Assembly: GCA_964649415.1 (NCBI GenBank)
Contig: CAZYSK010000088.1
Span: 1 to 22,993 of the forward strand
From: CAZYSK01 sp964649415
GTDB lineage: Bacteria; Chloroflexota; Anaerolineae; B4-G1
Length of the DNA: 22,993 nt
Direction of reading: 5' to 3'
The notes below the pieces were generated by a model. The model was not told where the DNA came from. It worked only from the letters and a program-made list of their open reading frames with translations, and made no database searches. The position numbers and the translations under genes are program-made. Shown here in pieces: positions 8,068 through 15,607 of this stretch (position 1 is the stretch's first letter; each line of letters opens with the position of its first letter).

Positions 8068-8807
8068 CGCTTCCGTTTCCGTTTCCCTTTCCTCCTCTTG
8101 ATCCTCTGCACGTCCTGGCGTTCCCGCTCAGTCAGGTGTCGCCACTCGCCGGGCTTCAGGTTGCCGAGGTGCACCGGCCCGATGCGCACGCGGATCACCC
8201 GGTGAACCGGACAGCCCAGCATGGCGCCGACGCGACGGATCTGGCGCTTGCGGCCCTCCCGCAGCACGACCCGCAGCCAGGTGTGCCGCACCTCGGCGCG
8301 AAGGACGGAGACGTCGGCCGGCGCGGTCCTGCGACCGTCCAGGAAGACCCCCTTGCGCCAGCGCTCGAGCGTCGCCTCGTCGGGATGGCCCTCCACGTAG
8401 ACGCGATATTCCTTGGCGTGCTCGTAGCGCGGATGCGTGAGCCGGTTGGCCAGGCCGCCGTCGTCGGTGAGCAGCATCAATCCCTCGCTGCGCAGGTCCA
8501 GCCGCCCCACGGGGAATAGATGCCCCGGCAGCGGCACCAGGTCCAGCACCGTCGTCAGGCGGCCCGAGCCGTCCCCCTCGTCCGAGAGCACGCCCCGGGG
8601 CTTGTGCAGCGCCACGTAGGTATACCCGCGCTTGACCGGGATGGGCTTCCCATCCACCGTGATCCGGTCGCGCTCCGGGTCGCCCTTCTGGCCCAGCTCG
8701 GCGACCTTTCCGTTGACAGCTACCCGTCCCTGGCGGATCAGCTCCTCGCAGGCGCGACGGGAACCGAAATCGGCACGGGCTAGAATCTTCTGCAGGCGTT
8801 CTTCCAT
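8064..8807 (-). CDS. rluB: 23S rRNA pseudouridine synthase, RluB/RsuA family
   Basis: Converts a specific uridine in large-subunit rRNA to pseudouridine; RluB is the likeliest family member, with RluE/F/RsuA-type alternatives not excluded. The N-terminal S4 RNA-binding domain covers about 1-50 (RLQKILARADFGSRRACEELI). The catalytic domain has the signature GRLDLRSEGLMLLTDDG with catalytic Asp104, and REGRKRQIRRV near the C-terminus. A lysine/arginine-rich tail (RKGKRKRKR) should help rRNA binding. The ATG is preceded by AGGAG at 8 bases. It is the first gene of the minus-strand operon, 28 bp downstream of a predicted promoter. Confidence 0.92.
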   Translation of the reverse strand: MEERLQKILARADFGSRRACEELIRQGRVAVNGKVAELGQKGDPERDRITVDGKPIPVKRGYTYVALHKPRGVLSDEGDGSGRLTTVLDLVPLPGHLFPVGRLDLRSEGLMLLTDDGGLANRLTHPRYEHAKEYRVYVEGHPDEATLERWRKGVFLDGRRTAPADVSVLRAEVRHTWLRVVLREGRKRQIRRVGAMLGCPVHRVIRVRIGPVHLGNLKPGEWRHLTERERQDVQRIKRRKGKRKRKR

Positions 8808-8834
8808 AGGTGTGACTCCTCGGGGTTCGGCGGT

Positions 8835-8863
8835 ATTATAGCGCAGGTGGGCGGAAGGGGCAA
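8835..8863 (-). promoter_or_regulatory. Predicted sigma70 promoter of the rluB-cmk operon
   Basis: On the minus strand TTGCCC (8863-8858) and a perfect TATAAT (8840-8835) are 17 bp apart. The predicted start near 8828 gives a leader of about 20 nt containing the AGGAG ribosome site. Confidence 0.65.
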
Positions 8864-8925
8864 AGCGTTACGGGGCGACCGGTGGGGGAATTCTGCCCCG
8901 AAAGGCCGAAAACCCGAGAGGCAAC

Positions 8926-8954
8926 TTGCCAGTGTGGGGTGAGAGTACTATAAT
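8926..8954 (+). promoter_or_regulatory. Predicted sigma70 promoter of the helicase / defence cluster
   Basis: TTGCCA (8926-8931, five of six consensus) and a perfect TATAAT (8949-8954) are exactly 17 bp apart. Transcription would begin near 8961 and leave a leader of about 116 nt. This is the strongest promoter match in the window, suggesting constitutive transcription of the helicase. Confidence 0.7.
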
Positions 8955-9076
8955 GGTGCAACACAGAGCGCTTCGCTGCAATTAAGAATACCTCTCCCGG
9001 ACCGGCGGAAATAGCGCTCCTTTCGGCGCGTTATTGACACCCCCTGGGCAGGTTCAGCCGACACAAGGAAAACGGC

Positions 9077-12000
9077 ATGGCAGAACTGGAGGATTTGAAG
9101 CCCGGCGTCAAAGTCAAGGGAATCATTCCAGGTCAGAGCGTGTCCATCGTAGACGTGAAGTGGCACGGGGCAGCCGCCATTGAACTCTTCTACAAACGGG
9201 GAGACGGTCAACCCGGAACGCAACTGCTTTACCGGGACGACGAAGCCAGTCTGGAGGTCGTCCAAAACGGGCGGACGTGGAGCTTCAACACCGACGGCGA
9301 TCGTTTCCGGCTGGTGGCCGAGGCCTACCGTATCCATCTGGCCCACCTGTTCGACCCTGTGCTCGCCGTCCACACCTCTCTCATTGAGCCTCTGCCCCAC
9401 CAGATCACCGGCGTCTACGGCGACATGCTGCCCCGCCAGCCGCTGCGTTTCCTGTTGGCCGACGATCCCGGGGCCGGCAAGACTGTCATGGCCGGGCTGT
9501 TTATCAAAGAGCTGGTCGTGCGGGGCGACGTCCAGCGCTGCCTGATCTGCGTGCCCGGCAACCTGGCCGCCCAATGGCAGGACGAACTGTGGTTCAAGTT
9601 CCAACTCCATTTCGAGATCATCACCCGCGAGACCTTCGAGACCGCCGTCAGCGGCAATCCGTTCCTGGAAAAGGACCGGGTCATCATCCGCCTGGACCAG
9701 ATCGCGCGGGACGAAGGCTTGAAAGAGAAGCTGCAGCGGACCGAGTGGGACCTGGTGGTAGCGGACGAGGCGCACAAGATGTCGGCCCATTTCTGGGGCG
9801 GCGAACTGGAAGAGACCAAACGCTACAAGCTGGGCAAGCTGCTCCGGGACATCACCCGCCACTTCCTGCTGATGACGGCCACCCCTCACAACGGCAAGGA
9901 AGAGGAATTCCAGTTGTTCCTGGCCCTGCTCGATCCCGACCGCTTCGAGGGACGTTTCCGCGAGGGCGTGCACCAGGTGGATGTCTCCGACCTGATGCGC
10001 CGCATGGTCAAGGAGGATCTGCGCCGCTTCGACGGGCGACCCCTGTTCCCCGAGCGCCGGGCCTACACCGCCAGCTACCCGCTCTCGCCGGGCGAGGCCC
10101 GCCTGTACAACGCCGTCACTGAGTACGTGCGTGAAGAGTTCAACCGAGCCGAAAAACTGTCTGACGACAAGCGCAAGGGCAACGTGGGCTTTGCTTTGAC
10201 CATTCTCCAGCGTCGCCTGGCTTCGTCGCCCGAGGCCATCTACCAATCGCTGCGCCGTCGGCGCGAGCGGCTGGAGAAACGCCTGGCCGAAACACGGACC
10301 GCCGGCGTCCCGCCGGCAAGCCAGCGGACCGCCGGCATCCTGCCGGCAAGCCAGCAAGATGCCGGCGCTCCGAACTGGTACGCCCCCGACTACCTGGACG
10401 ACCTGGACGACGCCCCCGCTGAAGAGGTCGAGGCTGTCGAAGAAGAGGTCATCGACAGCGCTACCGCCGCATTGACCATCGCCGAGTTGGAGGGCGAGAT
10501 CAAGACTCTGCAGGGCCTGGAGACCATGGCCTACCGGGTGCGCCACGGCGGCGCCGACCGCAAGTGGGAGGAGCTGGCAACCATCATCCAGGATCAAGAG
10601 CGGATGATCGATGAGAACGGCCAGCGCCGCAAACTCATCATCTTTACCGAGCACCGCGACACCCTCACCTACCTGTGGGAGCGCATCGGGACCCTGTTTG
10701 GGCGCGACGACGGGATGGTTTGCATTCACGGAAGTGTACCCCGCGAGGAGCGCCGTGCGATAGAGGACCGCTTCCGCAACGACCCCGACGTGTGTTTCCT
10801 GCTGGCCACCGACGCCGCCGGCGAGGGCATCAACCTGCAGCGGGCGCACCTGATGATCAACTACGACCTGCCCTGGAACCCCAATCGGCTGGAGCAGCGC
10901 TTTGGGCGCATCCACCGCATCGGCCAGACCGAGGTCTGCCACCTGTGGAACCTGGTTGCAGGGGAGACGCGCGAGGGATACGTCTACGAGCGGCTCTTGC
11001 GTAAGCTGGAAACCGAGAGCGAGGCGCTGCAAGGGAAAGTGTTCGACGTGCTGGGCGCGCTGTTCGAGCGCACCCCCCTGCGCAAGCTGCTGCTGGAGGC
11101 CATCCGCTACGGCGACCGGCCCGAGGTACGCGCCAAGTTGGAGCAGACGGTGGACAACGCCGTGGATCGAGAGCGGGTGCGAGAGCTCCTAGAAGCCCGC
11201 TCGCTGGTCACCGACAGCATGGACACCACGCAGATCGTGCGCATCCGCGAGGAGATGGAGCGTTACGCCGCCCGGCGCTTGCAGCCCCACTATATCCGGT
11301 CTTTCTTCATGCAGGCCTTCCAGACCCTGGGCGGTTCCATCCGCGAGCGGGAACCGGGCCGTTATCGCATCAGCTATGTACCCGCCCGCATCCGCAACCG
11401 GGCCAAGGAGTTAGGCACGACGGTGCCCGTCTGGGAGAAATACGACCGGGTGTGCTTCGACAAGGAGCTGATGAACCTGACGGGGCTTCCCGACGCCGAT
11501 TTCTTATGCCCCGGCCACCCGCTGCTGGACACCGTCACCGACCTGATGCTCGACCAACACCGCGAGGTGTTGCGCTCCGGCGCAGTGTTGGTGGATAAGA
11601 CCGATCCCAGTAACTCCCCTCGTGTCCTGTTCTTTCTAGAACAGAACATACAGGACGCCGGGAGCGGCTCCAACGGTGACAAGCGGGTGATCTCGCGCGA
11701 GGTGCATTTCGTCGAGAGCGACCAGGCGGGAAAAGTCTGCGCTGGCGGCTACGCCCCCTACCTGGATTACGAACCGGCCACGCCCGAGCAGTTGGCCCAG
11801 GTGGAAGGCGTGCTCGAAGCGGAATGGCTGGCCGGGGAAACGCTGGAAAGCCAGGTGCTGGCCTACGCCATCGAGAACCTGGTGCCGCGCCACCTGGCCC
11901 GCGTGCGCGAGCGCCGCGAGGAGTGGATCGACAAGACCCTGGCCGCGGTGCACGAACGCCTGACCAAAGAGATCAACTATTGGGACAAGCGGGCCGCCGC

Positions 12001-12625
12001 ACTGCGCCAGCGGGCAAAGGCCGCTTCCGCATCCGAGGCTGACGAGGGGAAAGGCCAGCGGCTGCGCCTCAACGCCGACCGGGCGCAGCAGCGCGCCGAC
12101 GAGCTGGCCGCCCGCCTGGAGCGCCGTACCGAGGAACTAGCCCTGGAGCGGCAGATCTCGGCCACGCCGCCGGTAGTCATCGGTGGGGCGATCGTGATCC
12201 CCTTTGGCTTGCTGCTGGGCGAGCGCACGCCGCCCGAGTTGGTGGACACGCGCGTCACCGAGGCCATCGCCATGCAGGCGGTGATGGGGGCCGAGAGCGC
12301 ATTAGGCAACCACCCCCGCGACGTAAGCGGGGACAACCTGGGCTACGACATCGAGAGCCTCGACCCGCGCACAGGCCGCCTGCGTTTCATCGAGGTCAAG
12401 GGACGGCGCGCCGGGGCCGGGACGGTGAGCGTCACCCGCAACGAGATCCTGACCGGCATCAACTCGCCGGAGCAGTACATCCTGGCGCTGGTGGAGGTGG
12501 CGGACGACCAGGCCCGTCCGCCGCGTTACGTGCGAGAGCCTTTCAGCAAGGAACCGGACTTCGGTGTGACCAGTGTGAACTATGACCTGAAGGAGCTACT
12601 GGATCGCAGCTTCCCACCGGCTTGA
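9077..12625 (+). CDS. SNF2-family helicase with C-terminal DUF3883 (DrmD-like)
   Basis: A 1182-residue ATP-dependent DNA translocase likely acting on foreign DNA. RecA lobe 1 has Walker A DDPGAGKT (129-136), DEAH box (230-233) and MTATPHNG (from 266). Lobe 2 has IIFTEHRDT, ATDAAGEGINLQ and NRLEQRFGRIHRIGQ. A long helical region with coiled-coil character (about 940-1030) precedes a C-terminal DUF3883 domain, GYDIESLDP...LRFIEVKGR, whose D and E-x-K resemble a PD-(D/E)xK nuclease core. The layout matches DrmD of class 1 DISARM. The ATG follows AAGGA. Residues about 407-432 (AGVPPAS and AGILPAS peptides) are translated REP palindromes between the two lobes, followed by an acidic stretch. The family is confident; the defence role is inferred from neighbours. 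Confidence 0.88.
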   Translation: MAELEDLKPGVKVKGIIPGQSVSIVDVKWHGAAAIELFYKRGDGQPGTQLLYRDDEASLEVVQNGRTWSFNTDGDRFRLVAEAYRIHLAHLFDPVLAVHTSLIEPLPHQITGVYGDMLPRQPLRFLLADDPGAGKTVMAGLFIKELVVRGDVQRCLICVPGNLAAQWQDELWFKFQLHFEIITRETFETAVSGNPFLEKDRVIIRLDQIARDEGLKEKLQRTEWDLVVADEAHKMSAHFWGGELEETKRYKLGKLLRDITRHFLLMTATPHNGKEEEFQLFLALLDPDRFEGRFREGVHQVDVSDLMRRMVKEDLRRFDGRPLFPERRAYTASYPLSPGEARLYNAVTEYVREEFNRAEKLSDDKRKGNVGFALTILQRRLASSPEAIYQSLRRRRERLEKRLAETRTAGVPPASQRTAGILPASQQDAGAPNWYAPDYLDDLDDAPAEEVEAVEEEVIDSATAALTIAELEGEIKTLQGLETMAYRVRHGGADRKWEELATIIQDQERMIDENGQRRKLIIFTEHRDTLTYLWERIGTLFGRDDGMVCIHGSVPREERRAIEDRFRNDPDVCFLLATDAAGEGINLQRAHLMINYDLPWNPNRLEQRFGRIHRIGQTEVCHLWNLVAGETREGYVYERLLRKLETESEALQGKVFDVLGALFERTPLRKLLLEAIRYGDRPEVRAKLEQTVDNAVDRERVRELLEARSLVTDSMDTTQIVRIREEMERYAARRLQPHYIRSFFMQAFQTLGGSIREREPGRYRISYVPARIRNRAKELGTTVPVWEKYDRVCFDKELMNLTGLPDADFLCPGHPLLDTVTDLMLDQHREVLRSGAVLVDKTDPSNSPRVLFFLEQNIQDAGSGSNGDKRVISREVHFVESDQAGKVCAGGYAPYLDYEPATPEQLAQVEGVLEAEWLAGETLESQVLAYAIENLVPRHLARVRERREEWIDKTLAAVHERLTKEINYWDKRAAALRQRAKAASASEADEGKGQRLRLNADRAQQRADELAARLERRTEELALERQISATPPVVIGGAIVIPFGLLLGERTPPELVDTRVTEAIAMQAVMGAESALGNHPRDVSGDNLGYDIESLDPRTGRLRFIEVKGRRAGAGTVSVTRNEILTGINSPEQYILALVEVADDQARPPRYVREPFSKEPDFGVTSVNYDLKELLDRSFPPA
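10296..10371. repeat. Three REP units inside the helicase gene
   Basis: GGACCGCCGGC(G/A)TCC(C/T)GCC-type units lie at 10296-10322 and 10326-10352 in one orientation. An overlapping unit in the opposite orientation spans 10350-10371 and matches the unit at 19289-19310 at 20 of 22 positions. Each contains a 6-7 bp stem with a 3-nt loop. All are read in frame, adding a proline/alanine-rich linker. Confidence 0.85.
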
Positions 12626-12630
12626 TATTA

Positions 12631-12692
12631 GGACGCAGATGAACGCTGATTCTCACAGATTTTCTCCGGTTGATCTATGTCGATCTGCGGCC
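12631..12692. repeat. Dispersed GGACGCAGAT-type element behind the helicase gene
   Basis: It starts GGACGCAGATGAACGCTGAT (12631-12650) and ends ATCTGCGGCC (12683-12692). The ends are inverted repeats matching at 9 of 10 positions. The left half resembles the element at 22781-22860. It lies 5 bp after the helicase stop codon and might act as a transcription end or processing site. Confidence 0.65.
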
Positions 12693-12742
12693 TACCAGCT
12701 CTAGTGGAGAGCGGACTCAACTTGGCGAAGTCTGGATCGGAC

Positions 12743-12790
12743 ATGGCACGAACGCTCAATCTGTAGTATAATATACATCAGGATATGTAT
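12743..12790 (+). promoter_or_regulatory. Predicted promoter and operator of the toxin-antitoxin pair
   Basis: ATGGCA (12743-12748) and a perfect TATAAT (12767-12772) are 18 bp apart. Directly after the -10 box lies ATACAT-CAGGAT-ATGTAT (12773-12790), an inverted repeat placed over the transcription start. Phd/YefM antitoxins are known to repress their own promoters by binding such palindromes, so autoregulation is likely. Confidence 0.6.
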
Positions 12791-12812
12791 TCTGTTCTTG
12801 GGAGGGTGGACG

Positions 12813-13094
12813 ATGCAAAGGATAATAGGCGTAACCGAGCTACAGCGCCGTTTCCGCTCCGTCTTTGACCAGGTAGCCAAGGAGAAGATTCCCTACGTCC
12901 TGACGCGCGGCAGCCGGCCGGAAGCGGCTCTCATCTCTTACGAGGAGTTCCTGCGTTTCCAGGAACTGAGAGAGCAAGAGGTGCTGACCCGATTCGACCG
13001 CCTGGTGGCCCGGATGGCTGAGCAAAACGCCGCCATCGGCGAGGAGGAGATCGCCACCGACGTGGCCGCTGCCTGGGCCGAAGTGGATGCCTGA
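12813..13094 (+). CDS. Phd/YefM-family antitoxin
   Basis: A 93-residue antitoxin that should bind DNA through its N-terminal Phd/YefM fold (IIGVTELQRRFRSVFDQVAKE...PYVLTRGSRPEAALISYEEF, about 4-50). It should neutralise the PIN toxin with its acidic C-terminal tail (EEEIATDVAAAWAEVDA). The ATG at 12813 is preferred over an in-frame TTG at 12798 because GGGAGG sits seven bases upstream of the ATG. Its TGA stop shares an A with the toxin ATG (TGATG), the usual coupling for toxin-antitoxin operons. It is placed between the helicase and the DUF262 gene, with its own promoter and operator upstream. Confidence 0.88.
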   Translation: MQRIIGVTELQRRFRSVFDQVAKEKIPYVLTRGSRPEAALISYEEFLRFQELREQEVLTRFDRLVARMAEQNAAIGEEEIATDVAAAWAEVDA

Positions 13095-13519
13095 TGCGGG
13101 CCGTCGTCGATACCAACATCCTCGTGCGGGCTGTGATCAAGCCCCACGGCACCGTCGGCCCGGTGTTGATACGCTTGCGCCGGGGCGACTACACCCTGCT
13201 CTACGCCCAGTCGCTCCTGGAAGAGCTGATTGACGTCCTCAACCGGCCGCGCATCCGCGACAAATACCGGTTGACCGACCAGGATATCCAGACGGTCGTC
13301 GGCCTCATCCTGTTGCGCGGGGAGGCGGTGACGCCGATGGAGCGGATCACGGCCTGCCGCGATCCCAAGGATGACAAGTTCTTGGAGGTGGCCGTGACCG
13401 GAGAGGCCGACGTGATCGTCAGCGGGGATGAGGATTTGCTGGTGCTGCACCCTTTCGGCAGCATCCCCATCCTCCCGGCGGCCGAATTCCTGGAGATGTT
13501 GGACGTTGAACAGCAATGA
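13094..13519 (+). CDS. PIN-domain toxin (COG1569-like)
   Basis: A 141-residue PIN-fold ribonuclease that probably cleaves RNA when freed from its antitoxin. The acidic metal-binding set is visible: Asp6 (VVDTNILV), Glu43/44 (SLLEELIDVL), Asp90 with Asp93/94 (CRDPKDDKFLEVA) and Asp112/114 (SGDEDLL). Length and motif order fit the PIN family annotated as putative toxin-antitoxin toxin component. It overlaps the antitoxin gene by one base. The target RNA is unknown. The pair could stabilise the island or act as an abortive-infection module. It reads as an intact gene. Confidence 0.9.
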   Translation: MRAVVDTNILVRAVIKPHGTVGPVLIRLRRGDYTLLYAQSLLEELIDVLNRPRIRDKYRLTDQDIQTVVGLILLRGEAVTPMERITACRDPKDDKFLEVAVTGEADVIVSGDEDLLVLHPFGSIPILPAAEFLEMLDVEQQ

Positions 13520-13637
13520 CCAATACTTGGCAGCCCACTTGAGAAGGGACGAGTCTTGGAATGACAGGTGCTAATTGCTAGGTGTAGCGAACTGCGGGAA
13601 CGCGTGGAAGTGCTCATAGCTATTCAGGAGGCTATCA

Positions 13638-15593
13638 ATGAAGATCAGCACCATCCTTGACCAAATTGACTTAGGGGCTATTGCCCTACCCGAATTTCAA
13701 CGCGGCTATGTTTGGAATCGAAACCAGGTGCGTGGGCTGATGCACTCTCTTTACTGCCGGCATCCCGTGGGAATGCTCTTGGTCTGGGTGACCGCGACGG
13801 AGAGGGCATCGGCGCGGGGCGATGGGGCGCTCCAGCCGGGCTTTGTGGAACTGCTGCTTGACGGTCAGCAGCGGGTCACGTCGCTCTATGGCATCATTCG
13901 TGGTAAGCCGCCCCAGTTCTTTGAAGGCAATGATCGTGCGTTTACTGGGCTCTATTTCAACTTGGATGAGGAGACCTTTGAATTCTACGCCCCGCTCAAG
14001 ATGAAGGATAATCCTCTTTGGATTGATGTGACAGAACTGATGCAGCAAGATTCAGGCGAGCTCGTCCAGCGTTTGGCGACAACAGCTGGCCTCCAGGCCA
14101 AGCTGCCGATATACATTCAGCGTCTGATGGCTGTTGAAGGGATACAAGACGTTGATCTGCACGTTGAGCAAGTAACGGGAGAGGACAAGACTGTCGATGT
14201 AGTGGTAGATATCTTCAATCAAGTCAACAGCGGAGGTACCAAGCTTTCTAAAGGTGATCTGGCTCTGGCCAAAGTCTGCGCCGGATGGCCTGAAGCCCGC
14301 GCTGAGTTGAGGGCACGCTTGGATAAGTGGCGCAGGGCAGGCTTTCACTTTCGGCTGGAATGGTTGCTGCGGTGCATCACTACGATAGTGACTGGACAAG
14401 CTCTTTTCTCCGGCTTGGATGATGTCGATATGCCCGCTTTTCAGACGGGAGTTAGCAGGGCGGAGGATGCCATCGACAAATTATTGACGATGATTTCGGG
14501 ACGGCTAGGACTAGACCACAATCGTGTTCTTGGCAGTCGCTATTCGTTTCCCCTGATGGCGCGGTATTTGACTCAGCGTGGTGGTAACCTGCTTGATTCG
14601 AGGGAGAGAGATAAGCTGCTCTACTGGTATGTCCACACATTCCTCTGGGGGCGCTATGCCGGCTCCACTGAGAGCAGACTCAACCAGGACTTGGCTGCGA
14701 TTGAAGAACTCGATGGAGCGCTTGATCGGTTAATTGACCTGCTACGCCAGGATCGGGGAGACCTTAGGGTGCGCCCAGATGACTTTGGAGGGTGGAGCAG
14801 AGGAGCGCGTTTCTATCCTCTGCTGTATATGCTGACTCGCGTGAACCACGCACAAGACTGGGGAACAGGCATCGAGCTGTCGGATCAGATGCTGGGCAAG
14901 CTAAGCAGTCTGCAAGTGCACCATGTTTTCCCCAAAGCTCTGCTCTACGAGCACGAGTATGATCGGCGGCAGGTCAATGCTCTAGCGAATTTCGCTTTCC
15001 TGACCCAGGAGACCAATTTAGGAATCTCCAACCGAGATCCAGGCGAATACCTGCCAGAATATGCCAATAAACACCCTGGTGCGATCGAGTCACATTGGAT
15101 TCCAATGGACCGAATGCTGTGGCGAGTTGAGAACTACACCGGTTTCCTGGCTGCCCGTCGCGAGCTCTTGGCCCAGGCAGCCAACGACTTCTTGGATAGC
15201 CTTGCTAAAGGATCAGTCCCTGATATCGTCGCAATTGCGGAATCTGTCTTAGAACGTGCGCACGAGCTTGTTCCAGGAACTGTAGCGACTGACGAGGAGG
15301 AACGTCTCATCCGGGAATGCAATCAGTGGGTAATGGAACAGGGATTGCCAAGCGGCGAGTATATGTACGAACTGGCCGACCCGGCGACTGGTGAATCACT
15401 GGTCATCATTGACCTCGCCTGGCCCGAAGGATTGCAAGAGAGGTACAGCGAGCCGGTGGCCCTGTTGATTGACGAAGGGAAAGAAACCAGAGAAGCAGTG
15501 AACCAGGCAGGGTATCGGTACTTCACGGATGTGTATGAGTTCCGAGCGTATGTTCAACGTGAGATATTGGCCTTGCCTGAGGTGGGTGTGTGA
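13638..15593 (+). CDS. DUF262 / HNH (GmrSD-like) protein
   Basis: A 651-residue protein with an N-terminal DUF262 domain: ALPEFQRGYVWNRNQVRGL (from about 17), LLDGQQRVTSLY with D75-R79 as the ParB/Srx-like nucleotide-binding motif, and VDIFNQVNSGGTKLSKGDLALA. An HNH-type segment resembling DUF1524 follows: VHHVFPKALL (His428, His429), then NALANFAFLTQETN and ISNRDPGEYL. GmrSD-type enzymes with these parts are NTP-dependent nucleases acting on modified DNA. A further C-terminal module of about 110 residues (VIIDLAWPEGLQ, PVALLIDE) is not recognised. The start is supported by CAGGAGG. The gene is AT-richer than its neighbours (31/60 GC in one line counted), suggesting transfer. Its stop is 14 bp before the methyltransferase ATG. 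The 118 bp between toxin and this gene show no clear promoter. Confidence 0.85.
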   Translation: MKISTILDQIDLGAIALPEFQRGYVWNRNQVRGLMHSLYCRHPVGMLLVWVTATERASARGDGALQPGFVELLLDGQQRVTSLYGIIRGKPPQFFEGNDRAFTGLYFNLDEETFEFYAPLKMKDNPLWIDVTELMQQDSGELVQRLATTAGLQAKLPIYIQRLMAVEGIQDVDLHVEQVTGEDKTVDVVVDIFNQVNSGGTKLSKGDLALAKVCAGWPEARAELRARLDKWRRAGFHFRLEWLLRCITTIVTGQALFSGLDDVDMPAFQTGVSRAEDAIDKLLTMISGRLGLDHNRVLGSRYSFPLMARYLTQRGGNLLDSRERDKLLYWYVHTFLWGRYAGSTESRLNQDLAAIEELDGALDRLIDLLRQDRGDLRVRPDDFGGWSRGARFYPLLYMLTRVNHAQDWGTGIELSDQMLGKLSSLQVHHVFPKALLYEHEYDRRQVNALANFAFLTQETNLGISNRDPGEYLPEYANKHPGAIESHWIPMDRMLWRVENYTGFLAARRELLAQAANDFLDSLAKGSVPDIVAIAESVLERAHELVPGTVATDEEERLIRECNQWVMEQGLPSGEYMYELADPATGESLVIIDLAWPEGLQERYSEPVALLIDEGKETREAVNQAGYRYFTDVYEFRAYVQREILALPEVGV

Positions 15594-15607
15594 GGAAGAA
15601 CGTCGCT

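Larger units (their letters stand above)
8808..9076. other. Divergent intergenic region with two back-to-back promoters
   Basis: 269 bp without a gene separates the housekeeping operon from the defence-like cluster. It holds a minus-strand promoter (8835-8863) and a plus-strand promoter (8926-8954), described separately. The plus-strand leader (about 8961-9076) contains only small local inverted repeats (for example AGCG-CTT-CGCT near 8968). No riboswitch or small RNA is recognisable. Confidence 0.6.

Noticed and set aside
8948..11032. Long minus-strand open frame (694 codons) opposite the helicase
   Set aside because: It lies opposite an unmistakable helicase gene and has low-complexity shadow composition with no motif.
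15590..15607. GTG start for the methyltransferase overlapping the DUF262 stop
   Set aside because: It adds six non-conserved residues and has no spaced ribosome site; ATG 15608 fits both.
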